Positions 50,485 through 59,076 of a DNA stretch of 64,000 nt are shown here, piece after piece. Origin of the DNA: Mesorhizobium_B sp035998495 (GTDB lineage: Bacteria > Pseudomonadota > Alphaproteobacteria > Rhizobiales > Rhizobiaceae); assembly GCA_035998495.1 (NCBI GenBank), contig DASYHP010000005.1, forward strand, positions 1 to 64,000, in the 5' to 3' direction. The translations under genes and the position numbers were made by a program. Position 1 is the first letter of the stretch, and each line of letters opens with the position of its first letter. Under the pieces are notes generated by a model. That model saw only the letters and a list, made by a program, of their open reading frames with translations. It did not search any database and had not been told where the DNA came from.

Positions 50485-50994
50485 TCAGCGGTCGGCCTTC
50501 TCGCCCGCGGTGGCGAGCTCCATATAGCGGCGCGTCACCGGCTCGATAATCTCGGCCACGCGGTCGGCCGCCTGCTCCTCTTCCCTCAAGGATTGTTGGA
50601 AGGAGCCGGTGTGGACCGTGTCTCCGGCCATCTCGGCGATCACGATCAGCGAACGGTAGGCGCCGATCTGCTCGTACTGGTAGGCATAGCCGGCATAGAG
50701 GTTCTTGAGCGTCTCGTCGCTGAACGCGGCATGCACGGTCGCGCCGATCGTTCCGGCGACCGACGTGACGGTTTCCTTGATCGCCGAGATGCTTTCGCCG
50801 TGATCGCAAAGCGCCTCCTCAAGGCGCTTGAGCTGGTTGCGGGTGGTGCGGATATGGCTTTCCAAGAGCGCCTTGTATTCGGGGTAACGCTCGAGCCGCG
50901 ACGCCTGCAGCTCCATCTGCTGCAAGCCTTGTTGCTCCATAGCGTGCGTGTTGCGCAAAGCGGCGGCGTAGATGCTGCGGGCGTCGGTGGCCAT
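50485..50994 (-). CDS. DUF892/YciF-like ferritin-like protein
   Basis: A 169-residue helical protein of the DUF892 ferritin-like family, often linked to stress response and possibly metal-binding. Sequence features include a four-helix pattern with conserved Glu/His (MEQQGLQQMELQASRLERYP, ESHIRTTRNQLKRLEEAL, LREEEQAADRVAEIIE). The ATG at 50994 gives the expected N-terminus; the longer frame upstream is not conserved-looking. It precedes the PKS operon on the same strand, 160 bp away, and is likely independent. Confidence 0.8.
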   Translation of the reverse strand: MATDARSIYAAALRNTHAMEQQGLQQMELQASRLERYPEYKALLESHIRTTRNQLKRLEEALCDHGESISAIKETVTSVAGTIGATVHAAFSDETLKNLYAGYAYQYEQIGAYRSLIVIAEMAGDTVHTGSFQQSLREEEQAADRVAEIIEPVTRRYMELATAGEKADR

Positions 50995-51178
50995 GACGAT
51001 GCTCCTGGTCGGCAGTCGCGCCTCCAACGGGCGTTTCGCGGCGAAGTTCCACCACGCGGCGGGGCGATCCGAGCAGCCTGACGGCCTTTGATCACATGTT
51101 CGCAGGGCCGGAACGTTTTGGCCGGCCGGGCCTTGGCGGGGCGCAGAACCTTTCTGCCTCACCGACAAGGAGATGCCG

Positions 51179-51454
51179 ATGTCCGACCAGAATTCCCAGC
51201 AGAGCGAAGGCCTCAAGCGCCGCTATCAGGTGCGCCAAGTCACCCATTACCAGGTGTCCTGGGTCGAGCAGGGGCGCGGCGAGGAAGGCAAGTTCACGAT
51301 CCAGCTCATCCTTGACAACGGCGTGGAGGAATACATCCTGGACGTGGACTCCGACGATATGGAGCCGCTCCTGCGCCTTCTCGCCCGCAGCAAGCACACC
51401 ACCTTCGATCTCGAACGCAAGGTGCTGATGTTCAGCAATCTCGAAGCGGATTGA
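51179..51454 (+). CDS. small conserved-looking hypothetical protein
   Basis: A 91-residue protein of unknown function. It begins at the second of two close ATGs; this one follows AAGGAG by 6 nt, whereas ATG 51173 is only 2 nt from it. The sequence is hydrophilic with a beta-strand pattern (YQVSWVEQGRGEEGKFTIQL, NGVEEYILDVDSDDME) and no signal or membrane segment. Divergent from the DUF892 gene. No family is recognised. Confidence 0.7.
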   Translation: MSDQNSQQSEGLKRRYQVRQVTHYQVSWVEQGRGEEGKFTIQLILDNGVEEYILDVDSDDMEPLLRLLARSKHTTFDLERKVLMFSNLEAD

Positions 51455-51498
51455 GGCGCGGCGTCAGTCCCTTTTTCTGGACGCCGGCAAGGCTGCGA

Positions 51499-51687
51499 TC
51501 AGTCCATGCCGGCGTCGCTGTCGCGCAGAAAGGCGTCACGCTTGTTCCAGGTGTGCGTTTCCTCGCAGGCCGGGCACAGGAACGTGTTCATGCCGGGATC
51601 GGCTTGCTCGAACTCCTCCGGCGCCATCTCCATGCCGGTGGCGACCGTCTGGCCGGTCACGGGACATTTGATGCAGATATCGGCCAT
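51499..51687 (-). CDS. small zinc-ribbon-like protein
   Basis: A 62-residue protein with two Cys pairs: CIKCPVTG near the N-terminus and FLCPACEETH in the middle, the pattern of a zinc ribbon. It is cytoplasmic and probably binds one zinc ion. Such short proteins are widespread in rhizobial genomes. Convergent with the 91-residue hypothetical gene; no function assigned. Confidence 0.7.
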   Translation of the reverse strand: MADICIKCPVTGQTVATGMEMAPEEFEQADPGMNTFLCPACEETHTWNKRDAFLRDSDAGMD

Positions 51688-51768
51688 GGCATGCGCTCGT
51701 CGCTGAAGGAGGGGCTCGCCAGAACATAGGCACGAGCCCCTTTGGGAAAAGAACGGCGTGACCGGCGG

Positions 51769-52743
51769 TCAGCCGCGCGCGTCCTGAATGGCGGACAATT
51801 TCCAGTCGCCACCGCGCTCGCGCATGAAGGTCCAGAGTTCCGTCGTCTCCGTCGGGCGTTCGGGATCGCCGGAAACGACCGCGCCGCTCCCCCGGTCCAC
51901 GGTTACGTCGCGCGACTCGTAGAGCATGGCGGCGGTCGCGTAATCGCGGTCGCCCTCGCGCCAGCTTTCGGCGATGTCGGCCTGCAGCAGCCGCATGTCC
52001 GAGACCTCGTTGCGCACGCCGTTTTTGGCGTTGTCGGCCAGTTCCTCCGACAGATAGGACACCATTTCAGGCGTCGCCAAACGGCGCAGCGCCGCATGGT
52101 CCTCGCGCCCGAAGGCCTCCTGCACTTCCCTTAGCTGCCGCTCGAAGGTGTCGAGGTCGGTTTGAGTGAGGCGGACATCGCTTGCGGCGGCTGCCGCGGG
52201 GGCACCCGCCGCGCCGACCCGCGGGATGGTGAAGGAGCCGGGGCGGGGAGAGTCGAAGCGGTCGCGGGGCACGCCCTGCGGGCCACCCGCCATGGCTGGC
52301 TCGCGGCCTGCCGGCGACGAGCGGAACAGGCGCATGAGCAGGAAGATCGCGCCGCCGATCAGGAGAAGCTGGAAGAGCAAGCCGAACAGACCGGCCAGGC
52401 CGCCGAAGCCGTAGCCCATCAGAAGGCCGAACAGGCCGCCGAGCAGAAGGCCGCGTGCGAGCGGGCTAGCGAACAGGCCCGTCGTCGGCCTCGGCTGCGC
52501 GGCGCGGGGCTGCGCCGCTTGCGGCGAAGTCTGCTGGCGCGGGCTCATGGAGCGCTCCACCGGCGCGGTCGGCTGAGGCGCCGTGCGGGTGGCGGGAGGC
52601 GCCTGAAAGGTCCGCGTGCCGCGGCTGCCGAAACTGCCGCCACGACGCGCCTCGGCATAATCCACGGCCGTCATCGAAAAGCCGATGAACAAGGCGGCGA
52701 ACAGAGCCGTCCACCGGCTCCCACGCGAAGAAAACACGGGCAT
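51769..52743 (-). CDS. Tim44-domain membrane-associated protein
   Basis: A 324-residue protein with an N-terminal signal or anchor (SRWTALFAALFIGFSMTAV), a Pro/Gln/Arg-rich linker, then a glycine-rich hydrophobic pair of helices (LARGLLLGGLFGLLMGYGFG, LFGLLFQLLLIGGAIFLLM). The C-terminal third (DTFERQLREVQEAFGREDHA to the end) is a Tim44/TimA-like domain, the fold shared with mitochondrial Tim44 and ribosomal L45. Bacterial members are inner-membrane proteins; a role in membrane protein handling is inferred. Confidence 0.85.
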   Translation of the reverse strand: MPVFSSRGSRWTALFAALFIGFSMTAVDYAEARRGGSFGSRGTRTFQAPPATRTAPQPTAPVERSMSPRQQTSPQAAQPRAAQPRPTTGLFASPLARGLLLGGLFGLLMGYGFGGLAGLFGLLFQLLLIGGAIFLLMRLFRSSPAGREPAMAGGPQGVPRDRFDSPRPGSFTIPRVGAAGAPAAAAASDVRLTQTDLDTFERQLREVQEAFGREDHAALRRLATPEMVSYLSEELADNAKNGVRNEVSDMRLLQADIAESWREGDRDYATAAMLYESRDVTVDRGSGAVVSGDPERPTETTELWTFMRERGGDWKLSAIQDARG

Positions 52744-52823
52744 CCCCTTTGCGAATTGTCTGTGGGTTATATGGGGACGCCGCCGGGCGGGTTCACCCGC
52801 CGGCGGTCAAAAAGCGGCGTGCC

Positions 52824-54329
52824 TCACGACGCTGGGCCGTAAAGCGCGACAGCGTCCCGCTTCAGCGCCGCGCGCGAGTCGTCGCGGAAATACATCATGT
52901 GCCCGCCAGGGTAGTTGGCGAGGCGGATGGGCTTTGCGCGTGCAAGCGGCGGCAACTGCTGCACTAGATAGCGTGACGCCATATAGGGCGTGACGAGATC
53001 GGCGGTGCCATGCACGATCAGCACGTCGAGCGAAGGATTCAGCGCGCGGGCGTCCTGAAGGTCGTCGAGCACGCCGTTGAATTCCTGCCGCGCGCCATAG
53101 TCCCATTGCCGGCTCGCTTCGCGGTTGAGCAGGCGATAACTCACACTGGTGCGGAAGTTGAGTTCGTTGCGCGCGTAATCCACGAAGGCCGAGGTCAGCA
53201 CGGGAACACTTTGGTCGAGCACCGCGTCCGGGCCGAGCCGGGGGGATTGCGGCCATGCGTCGGGGCCGGCGATGGTGCCGTCATAGAGGCTCAGCACCTC
53301 ACGCGAGTCCCGCGCGGTCTCCTTGGCGAAGACCTCGGCGGGAATCCGCGCGAAATGCTTCTCCACGAGCGGGAGCGGCAAACCCGTCAGTTGCGCCACC
53401 TCGCCGCTCGCCGCGCGGCCGCCTTCCTCAAGCCCGCCTGCCAGAGCGACGAGGTAGTCGGAAAGGGCGTAGCGCTCGGCTTGCGCCAGCCGCCGGTCGA
53501 ACGCCGCGCCGGTTACGCCCTCGCGGCTCAGCTTGACCGCGGCCATGGAGGGCAGGGTCAAAGCCCAGGTCAACGGCTGGAGGTCGTCGCCGCGCACGAA
53601 GTTGAGCTCGATGGCGGGCGACACGAGCACGATGCCGCGCGGGGCGATGCCCACATCCTCCTGCAAGGTCTTGGCGAGCAGCGCGGCGCGAAAGCCGCCA
53701 TAGCTTTCGCCGACGAGGTAAAGGGGCGAGCGCGTGCGCTCTTCTCCTTGGAGAAAGAGCCGGATGAAGGCGCCCAGCGCCGAGGCGTCCTGGTTGACGC
53801 CCCAGAAATTGCGCTCCTCCTGGCCTGGCGCGACCCGGCTGTAGCCGGTGCCCCCGGGATCGACGAAGACGAGGTCGGTCATGCCGAGCCAGGTGTCGGG
53901 ATTGTCTTCGAGCCGCTGCGGCGGGGGCAGGAACTCGCCGCCTTCGCCGGTTGCGAGCACGCGCGGCCCGAGCGCGCCCAGATGCAGATAGGCCGAAGCC
54001 GCGCCGGGCCCGCCGTTGAACACGAAGGTGACGGGGCGCTCGACCGGCCGGCGGCCCGGCTCGGGTTTCAGCTTGTAGAACGTATAGAAGATCTCCGCCG
54101 TGATCTCGCCCGCGCCGCCCAAGAGCGCCAGCGTGCCGGCTTTGGCCTCGTAGGCCAGCGTTTCGCCGCCAGGCAGCGCGATGGAATGCTGCGTGACGCT
54201 AGGCAGGGGCAGAAGCGACAGCACGCCGCCATGCGGCGCGGGACGCTGCTGCTCCTGCGCGCCGGCGGGCGCGCCGCTCGAAAGCAGGAGAACGGCGAGA
54301 AAAGAAGCGGCGGAAGTTCTGAAGCGCAT
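52824..54329 (-). CDS. S10-family serine carboxypeptidase-like protein
   Basis: A 501-residue exported peptidase-like protein. A signal peptide (MRFRTSAASFLAVLLLSSGA) ends before QEQQRPAP. The S10 (alpha/beta-hydrolase) catalytic residues appear as Ser209 in LVGESYGGFRA, Asp in VHGTADLVTPY and His in YPGGHMMYFR; FNGGPGAASAYLH is the oxyanion segment. It should act in the periplasm. It lies alone upstream of the Tim44-domain gene on the same strand. Substrate unknown; members of this family in alphaproteobacteria are common. Confidence 0.9.
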   Translation of the reverse strand: MRFRTSAASFLAVLLLSSGAPAGAQEQQRPAPHGGVLSLLPLPSVTQHSIALPGGETLAYEAKAGTLALLGGAGEITAEIFYTFYKLKPEPGRRPVERPVTFVFNGGPGAASAYLHLGALGPRVLATGEGGEFLPPPQRLEDNPDTWLGMTDLVFVDPGGTGYSRVAPGQEERNFWGVNQDASALGAFIRLFLQGEERTRSPLYLVGESYGGFRAALLAKTLQEDVGIAPRGIVLVSPAIELNFVRGDDLQPLTWALTLPSMAAVKLSREGVTGAAFDRRLAQAERYALSDYLVALAGGLEEGGRAASGEVAQLTGLPLPLVEKHFARIPAEVFAKETARDSREVLSLYDGTIAGPDAWPQSPRLGPDAVLDQSVPVLTSAFVDYARNELNFRTSVSYRLLNREASRQWDYGARQEFNGVLDDLQDARALNPSLDVLIVHGTADLVTPYMASRYLVQQLPPLARAKPIRLANYPGGHMMYFRDDSRAALKRDAVALYGPAS

Positions 54330-54484
54330 GGCACCTTCGCAAGGAGGTCACATGTGCGCGAACCGGCCGGCAAACGGCCGATGCACACGTCATGCGATGC
54401 CTAGCATATGGCGCGGATGGCCCAAGTCACAGAGCCGTGCGGGCCGGAAGCGACATCCAGACGGAAAGTTGATCGGGCCTGGGA

Positions 54485-54559
<75 letters not shown>

Positions 54560-54618
54560 ATCCAAGGCCGCGCATACATCACGGAACGCCGGAAGCGTCA
54601 AGCCGGCGCCAACCGGGT

Positions 54619-54981
54619 TCAGGCCGCCTGCAGCATCTTCTCGACCTCGTTCACGAGGTCGCGCAGGTGGAAGGGCTTGGACAGGATCTTGGCGTCGCGC
54701 GGCGCCTTGGAGTCGGGGTTGAGCGCCACCGCCGCGAAGCCCGTGATGAACATCACCTTGAGGTCCGGATCGATCTCGGTGGCGCGCCGCGCCAGCTCGA
54801 TGCCGTCCATCTCGGGCATCACGATGTCGGTCAGGAGCAGGGAGAACGGCTCCTCGCGCAAGCGCTCATAAGCGCTCGCGCCATTGTCGAAGTCGCTGAC
54901 ATGATAGCCCGCGCGCTCGAGCGCCTTGACCAGGAAGCGGCGCATGTCGTCGTCGTCTTCGGCGAGCAGGATGCGTGCCAT
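54619..54981 (-). CDS. cpdR: CpdR-type single-domain response regulator
   Basis: A 120-residue receiver without an output domain. Acidic pocket in LLAEDDDDMRRFL, phospho-acceptor Asp52 in LLLTDIVMPEMDG, Thr in FITGF and Lys in LSKPFHLRDLV. The sequence closely matches CpdR, which in alphaproteobacteria is phosphorylated via the CckA-ChpT relay and controls ClpXP degradation of cell-cycle proteins. Placement beside N-formylglutamate amidohydrolase is the usual rhizobial arrangement. The start at 54981 gives the family N-terminus MARILLAEDD. Confidence 0.9.
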   Translation of the reverse strand: MARILLAEDDDDMRRFLVKALERAGYHVSDFDNGASAYERLREEPFSLLLTDIVMPEMDGIELARRATEIDPDLKVMFITGFAAVALNPDSKAPRDAKILSKPFHLRDLVNEVEKMLQAA

Positions 54982-55159
54982 GGACCCCGATCTTCCTCGT
55001 GATGGCCTTTGATGGCCTTGTCATGCGGGCTACGGCTTCGGCCGCAAGGCTGCAACCTATACCGGGAAAACCCGGCGGACATCAAGCATCCCAAGCTTGC
55101 GCGAACCCTTTGCCCAGAACGGTCCTGGGCGGGCCCGCTCTGGACAGACGGCGCGCCTG

Positions 55160-56095
55160 ATGGCACGATTCCTCCATGACGCATCGCAGCCGGACCGGAC
55201 CCGCATTTTGAGCGCGGTCGAGGATTTCTCCTGCCAGCCGCCTTTCGAGCAAAGAGGCGAGCCGGGCATCGTTCCGTTCGTCTTAAGCTCGCCGCACAGC
55301 GGCCGCTTCTACCCCCAGCGCTTCCTGAGCATGTCGCGGCTCGACGCAGCCGCGATCCGGCGCTCCGAAGACGCCTTCGTGGACGAGCTGTTCGGGGGCG
55401 CGGTCCATCTCGGCGCGCCTTTGCTCGCCGCCCATTTCCCCCGCGCTTATCTCGATGTGAACCGCGAACCTTTCGAGCTCGACCCGCGCATGTTCGTGGA
55501 GACGCTGCCCGCGCACGCGAACATCCGCTCGGCGCGCGTGGCAGGGGGCTTGGGCACCATCCCGCGGCTCGTCGGGGAAGGGCTCGAAATCTACGGCGGG
55601 CGGCTGCCGCTCGGTGAGGCGCTCGCCCGCATCGAGCATGTCTACAAGCCCTATCACGACGCGCTGAAGCGGCTCGTCACCCGCACCCATGCTCGTTTCG
55701 GCTTCGCCGTCCTGGTGGACTGCCACTCCATGCCCGCCAATGTGCGGGCGGGGGAAAGCGGGACGCGACCCGACTTCATCATCGGCGACCGCTTCGGCGC
55801 CTCGGCCTCATCCGACCTGTCGCACACGGCCATCCGCCTGTTGTGCTCAATGGGCTATTCGGTCGCTCACAACAAACCCTATGCCGGCGGCTTCATCACC
55901 GAGCATTACGGCCGGCCGGGACGCAACCTCCACGCTCTTCAGATCGAGGTGAACCGCGGCCTTTACATGAACGAGCGGACGTTCAGGAAATCGGCGGGCT
56001 TCGACGCGCTGGCCGACGACCTGACGCGCTTCCTGCGGGAGCTGATGTCCCTGCCTGACGACTGCTTCGCGTCGCTGCCGCTCGCGGCGGAGTAG
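55160..56095 (+). CDS. N-formylglutamate amidohydrolase family protein
   Basis: A 311-residue zinc-dependent hydrolase of the FGase family, which cleaves N-formyl-L-glutamate in histidine degradation. SSPHSGRFYP near residue 50, YLDVNREPFELD, VDCHSMPANV and LHALQIEVNRGLYMNE carry the expected metal and substrate ligands. ATG 55160 was preferred over the open frame starting at 55097. Whether this copy functions in the hut pathway is unclear because no other hut genes are nearby. Divergent from cpdR. Confidence 0.88.
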   Translation: MARFLHDASQPDRTRILSAVEDFSCQPPFEQRGEPGIVPFVLSSPHSGRFYPQRFLSMSRLDAAAIRRSEDAFVDELFGGAVHLGAPLLAAHFPRAYLDVNREPFELDPRMFVETLPAHANIRSARVAGGLGTIPRLVGEGLEIYGGRLPLGEALARIEHVYKPYHDALKRLVTRTHARFGFAVLVDCHSMPANVRAGESGTRPDFIIGDRFGASASSDLSHTAIRLLCSMGYSVAHNKPYAGGFITEHYGRPGRNLHALQIEVNRGLYMNERTFRKSAGFDALADDLTRFLRELMSLPDDCFASLPLAAE

Positions 56096-56122
56096 GGGCG
56101 GCCCGCCGCCGCATGCCCGGGC

Positions 56123-56205
56123 AAAAAAAGACCGCGTCGTTTGCACGACACGGTCAAGTCTAGGGAGGAAACGCCCAAGGAGGGCATGAACGGCAGAACC
56201 GTTCA
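56123..56205 (-). ncRNA. mmgR: MmgR-like small RNA (alpha-r8/'suhB' family)
   Basis: Transcribed on the minus strand between the N-formylglutamate amidohydrolase and the inositol-monophosphatase-family gene, the same neighbours as MmgR in Sinorhizobium. It contains CCCTCCTTGGGCGTTTCCTCCCTAG-type single-stranded sequence with anti-Shine-Dalgarno runs, and ends in the stem GACCGTGTCG/CGACGCGGTC (one mismatch) followed by T7. Length about 83 nt, start inferred from the promoter. MmgR in S. meliloti limits polyhydroxybutyrate storage and responds to nitrogen status; the target in this organism is unknown. Confidence 0.85.
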
Positions 56206-56211
56206 TAGGCA

Positions 56212-56239
56212 AGTCTATTGTGCGATGCACAAATGTCAA
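56212..56239 (-). promoter_or_regulatory. promoter of the MmgR-like RNA
   Basis: On the minus strand TTGACA (56234-56239) and TAGACT (56212-56217) are separated by 16 bp, a good sigma-70-type promoter. The start of transcription would fall near 56205, which gives the expected length for the small RNA. Confidence 0.7.
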
Positions 56240-56280
56240 GCCGGTGGAACTAAATTAGCATGACGAATTCGGGGGAAAAC

Positions 56281-57054
56281 ATGCCGGCTGACGCCGAACT
56301 GATGCGGCGGCTGGCGGCGGCGGCGGCGGCCGAAACGCTGCCGCGCTTCCGGCAAAACGCCGCGATCACCAACAAGGAAACGTCCAGCTTCGATCCCGTC
56401 ACCGAGGCCGACCGGGAAGCGGAGCGGGTCATCCGCGCGCTGCTCCGGGCGCGTTTTCCCGATCACGGCATCCTCGGGGAGGAATGGGGCGGCGAGAACC
56501 TCGAAAGCCGCCATGTCTGGGTGATCGACCCGATCGACGGCACGCGGGCCTTCATCTCGGGCCTGCCGCTTTGGGGCACGCTGATCGGGCTCTTGGAGGA
56601 GGGCAAGGCCGTCGCGGGGCTGATGGCGCAGCCCTTCACGGGCGAGCTGTTCTTCGCTGTCGGGGGAGAGGCCTTCTACGAGGGGCCGGGCGGGCCGAAC
56701 GCCTTGCGGACGCGGCGGACGACGCGGCTCGCCGAGGCCACGCTCTGCACGACCTCGCCCGCGCTCTACGGCGCGTCGCGCGCCACCTATGACCGGCTCG
56801 AACGCGCCGTGCGGATGGCCCGCTACGGCACCGATTGCTACGCCTTCGCCATGCTGGCCGCGGGCCATGTGGACCTCGTGGCGGAGGCGGGGCTCCAGCC
56901 TTATGACATCGTGGCGCTGATCCCGCTCGTCGAGGCGGCCGGCGGCGTGGTCACGGACTGGGCGGGCGGCCCGGCCGAGAAGGGCGGCATGATCCTTGCG
57001 GCCGCCACGCCCGAGCTGCACGCGGCGGCTCTGGCCCTGCTGGCGGAGGGTTGA
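56281..57054 (+). CDS. hisN: inositol-monophosphatase-family phosphatase (HisN-type)
   Basis: A 257-residue Mg-dependent phosphatase. Motifs DPVTEADREAE, LGEEWG and the family signature WVIDPIDGTRAFISG carry the metal-binding Glu and Asp residues; later YDIVALIPLVEAAGG completes the site. The pattern fits histidinol-phosphatase HisN better than inositol-specific SuhB, though annotation varies. ATG 56281 follows GGGGGAA; ATG 56260 would add seven residues. Divergent from the MmgR-like RNA, with promoter regions close together. Confidence 0.82.
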   Translation: MPADAELMRRLAAAAAAETLPRFRQNAAITNKETSSFDPVTEADREAERVIRALLRARFPDHGILGEEWGGENLESRHVWVIDPIDGTRAFISGLPLWGTLIGLLEEGKAVAGLMAQPFTGELFFAVGGEAFYEGPGGPNALRTRRTTRLAEATLCTTSPALYGASRATYDRLERAVRMARYGTDCYAFAMLAAGHVDLVAEAGLQPYDIVALIPLVEAAGGVVTDWAGGPAEKGGMILAAATPELHAAALALLAEG

Positions 57055-57066
57055 ACGAGCAGGAGG

Positions 57067-58023
57067 TCAGATGCCCGTGTCGCTGCCCGGCACGAAGGCG
57101 TCGAAGGCGGCCAGCGCCGCCTCGCGGAACCGATCGGCTTCCTGCAGGATCTCATGGCGCGCGCGGTCAATCGTCACCAGCGCGCCGGAGGGCAGCCGCG
57201 AGGCGTAGTCCTCGATGGCGGGCGTGGACACCACGCGGTCGCGGCCGGCCGCGATGAAGAGGGTGGGGATGCGCATCTGCGCCATGAAGCCGGGCTCCGA
57301 CACCGTCCGGATCGCGCGGCAGGCCGCGCGCACCCAGGCTGCCGTCGGCCCGCCCAGCGACAGCTTCGGAAACGTCTCCAGAAGCGTCCTGTTGCGGTGA
57401 AAGCGGTCGGGATCGCTGGTGAGGGGGTTGTCCTCGAAGTCCATCCGGTGCGGCCGCTTCGGCCCGCCGCCAAAATAGACCCGGCCCAGCCCAGCCAGGG
57501 TGAGGGCCGTGGCCGCACGGTGGATATTAGCCTGCCGGAGCGGGTAGCCGACCAGCCCCAAGAGGGGTGCGGTCAACACCATGCGGCGCACGCGGTTCAG
57601 CAGGCGGGGCGCGGCCAGAAGCGCCACCAGTCCTCCGGTGGAATGGCCGAGCAGGTAGAAGGGCGCGCGGCAGTCGGGCAGCACCACCTCCTCGAACAGC
57701 AGCTCGAGATCGGAGACGTATTGGTCGAAGCTTCTGACGAAGCCGCGGTCGGGATCGCGCAGCAGACGATCCGACCCGCCCTGGCCGCGCCAGTCGAGCG
57801 CCGCGACAGTGAAGCCGCGGGCCGACAGGTCGCGAACGGTCTCGAAATATTTCTCGATCGTCTCGTTGCGGCCGGAAAGCAGGATCACCGTGCCCTTGAG
57901 CGGCCGCCCCGTGGCGGGAAAAGTCGCATAACGGACCTGCCGGCCTGGACGCTGGCCGAGCTTTCCCGCCTTCGCGCCGGCAGGCATGGGATTGTCGGGC
58001 GTGACGTGGAGCAGATCGCTCAT
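57067..58023 (-). CDS. alpha/beta-hydrolase, lysophospholipase/monoglyceride-lipase type
   Basis: A 318-residue alpha/beta-hydrolase. Nucleophile Ser128 in LLGHSTGGLVALL, acid Asp in AAGRDRVVST and His in ARHEILQEA form the triad; DWRGQGGSDRL is the typical PldB/serine-aminopeptidase S33 segment. No signal peptide, so cytoplasmic. Convergent with hisN, 12 bp apart. It probably hydrolyses lysophospholipids or related esters. Confidence 0.85.
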   Translation of the reverse strand: MSDLLHVTPDNPMPAGAKAGKLGQRPGRQVRYATFPATGRPLKGTVILLSGRNETIEKYFETVRDLSARGFTVAALDWRGQGGSDRLLRDPDRGFVRSFDQYVSDLELLFEEVVLPDCRAPFYLLGHSTGGLVALLAAPRLLNRVRRMVLTAPLLGLVGYPLRQANIHRAATALTLAGLGRVYFGGGPKRPHRMDFEDNPLTSDPDRFHRNRTLLETFPKLSLGGPTAAWVRAACRAIRTVSEPGFMAQMRIPTLFIAAGRDRVVSTPAIEDYASRLPSGALVTIDRARHEILQEADRFREAALAAFDAFVPGSDTGI

Positions 58024-58118
58024 GGTTTATGGGGGGAGGTGAGGTCTCGAAGGCGGGCAGGCCCACTGCATAGAGCGCGGGCCGGAAAAGGGGAAGCCGC
58101 CCGAAGAAATGGTTGGGA

Positions 58119-58151
58119 CCGGGAGACCCTGGGGCTGCCCAGGGCTCCCGG
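58119..58151. other. long inverted repeat in the pldB-hsp20 gap
   Basis: CCGGGAG-A-CCCTGGG pairs with CCCAGGG-CT... and CTCCCGG around a short loop, giving a strong stem of about 14 bp. No T-run follows on either strand. The remaining gap (58024-58395) shows no convincing gene. Confidence 0.5.
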
Positions 58152-58395
58152 CCCCCGTCGATCCGGATGGAAGGGACGTTACATCCGGCTCGGCCTCTTC
58201 GCGAATCGCCGCCCGCTTCTTTGGAAAGCGGGCCGGCGGCGCGATTATTCCGTCGCTGGCAAGCGATCGCGCCGGGACACCCAACGCGCCACAGCCGATC
58301 TCGGACGGGCTTTTAGGACCAGCGGGCTGAACGGGCTGTGAGATTGCGGTTCATCCGCCGTTCATGTTCGGTCGAAACGCGCCTCCAGCAGGGGC

Positions 58396-58422
58396 CTTGA
58401 ACCCCAAGACAGCCATTCCCAT
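58396..58422 (+). promoter_or_regulatory. heat-shock (sigma-32-like) promoter of hsp20
   Basis: CTTGAA at 58396-58401 and CCCAT at 58418-58422, 16 nt apart, match the alphaproteobacterial RpoH pattern of CTTG plus a C-rich -10 element. Transcription would start near 58430, leaving a leader of about 100 nt before the hsp20 ATG. Confidence 0.6.
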
Positions 58423-58429
58423 TTTTTTG

Positions 58430-58533
58430 TCGCGGTCGCCGGGTTCGGGACCGTGGGCTTTCGAGTGAGACGCCGAATGCGGGTTTCCCAAGAAAGCCGA
58501 ACGCAAACCTGTTGCTCAATGGAGAACATGACC
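58430..58533 (+). promoter_or_regulatory. ROSE-like RNA thermometer leader of hsp20
   Basis: The inferred leader of about 100 nt ends with CCTGTTGCTCAATGGAGAACATG. The TTGCT-N-GGAG arrangement, in which the pyrimidine-rich strand pairs imperfectly with the Shine-Dalgarno GGAG, is the hallmark of ROSE elements of rhizobial small heat-shock genes. The upstream part can form at least one more hairpin. Folding was judged by eye only. Confidence 0.6.
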
Positions 58534-59004
58534 ATGCGTCACGTTGATTTCTCGCCTCTCTACCGCTCCACCGTCGGTTTCGACCGGCTTTTCACCATGC
58601 TGGACAGCCTCGGCCAGGTGGACAGCGGCCAGACGACCTATCCGCCCTACAACATCGAGCGCACCGGCCCCGACGCCTATCGCATCTCCATGGCGGTCGC
58701 CGGCTTCTCGGACGAGGACATCTCGATCGAGGCCCATCGCAACGTCCTGACGGTGAAGGGCGAGCGCAAGGAGGAGCAGAACGAGGAGGGCGCCGAGGTG
58801 CTCTATCGCGGCATCGCGGCCCGCGCGTTCGAGCGCCGCTTCCAGTTGGCCGACCATGTCGAGGTGGCGGGCGCCAACCTCAAGAACGGCCTGCTCTTCG
58901 TCGACCTGAAGCGCAACATCCCCGAGGAGATGAAGCCGCGCAAGATCGCGATCAACTCGGCCAACGGGAACGAGGCGAAGCAGATCGAGGCGAAGGCCGC
59001 CTAA
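58528..59004 (+). CDS. small heat-shock protein Hsp20 (IbpA-like)
   Basis: A 158-residue alpha-crystallin-type chaperone that holds unfolding proteins in large oligomers. It begins MTMRHVDFSPLYRSTVGFDR, followed by the crystallin domain (YNIERTGPDAYRISMAVAGF, ISIEAHRNVLTVKGERKEE, AFERRFQLADHVEV) and the C-terminal IAI anchor (RKIAINSAN). ATG 58528 follows GGAG by 5 nt; ATGs at 58519 and 58534 are alternatives. A heat-shock promoter, a ROSE-like leader and a strong terminator frame the gene, so it is a single unit induced by heat. Confidence 0.93.
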   Translation: MTMRHVDFSPLYRSTVGFDRLFTMLDSLGQVDSGQTTYPPYNIERTGPDAYRISMAVAGFSDEDISIEAHRNVLTVKGERKEEQNEEGAEVLYRGIAARAFERRFQLADHVEVAGANLKNGLLFVDLKRNIPEEMKPRKIAINSANGNEAKQIEAKAA

Positions 59005-59033
59005 CCGGCGCTACGTTTCGGTTTGACAGACAG

Positions 59034-59061
59034 GGCGGCGTCTTCGGACGCCGCCTTTTTT
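59034..59061 (+). terminator. Rho-independent terminator after hsp20
   Basis: A perfect 9-bp stem GGCGGCGTC / GACGCCGCC with the stable loop TTCG is followed by T6. It lies 30 bp after the hsp20 stop and just before the convergent membrane-protein gene. Confidence 0.93.
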
Positions 59062-59076
59062 GTTGCCGAAAGCCTG

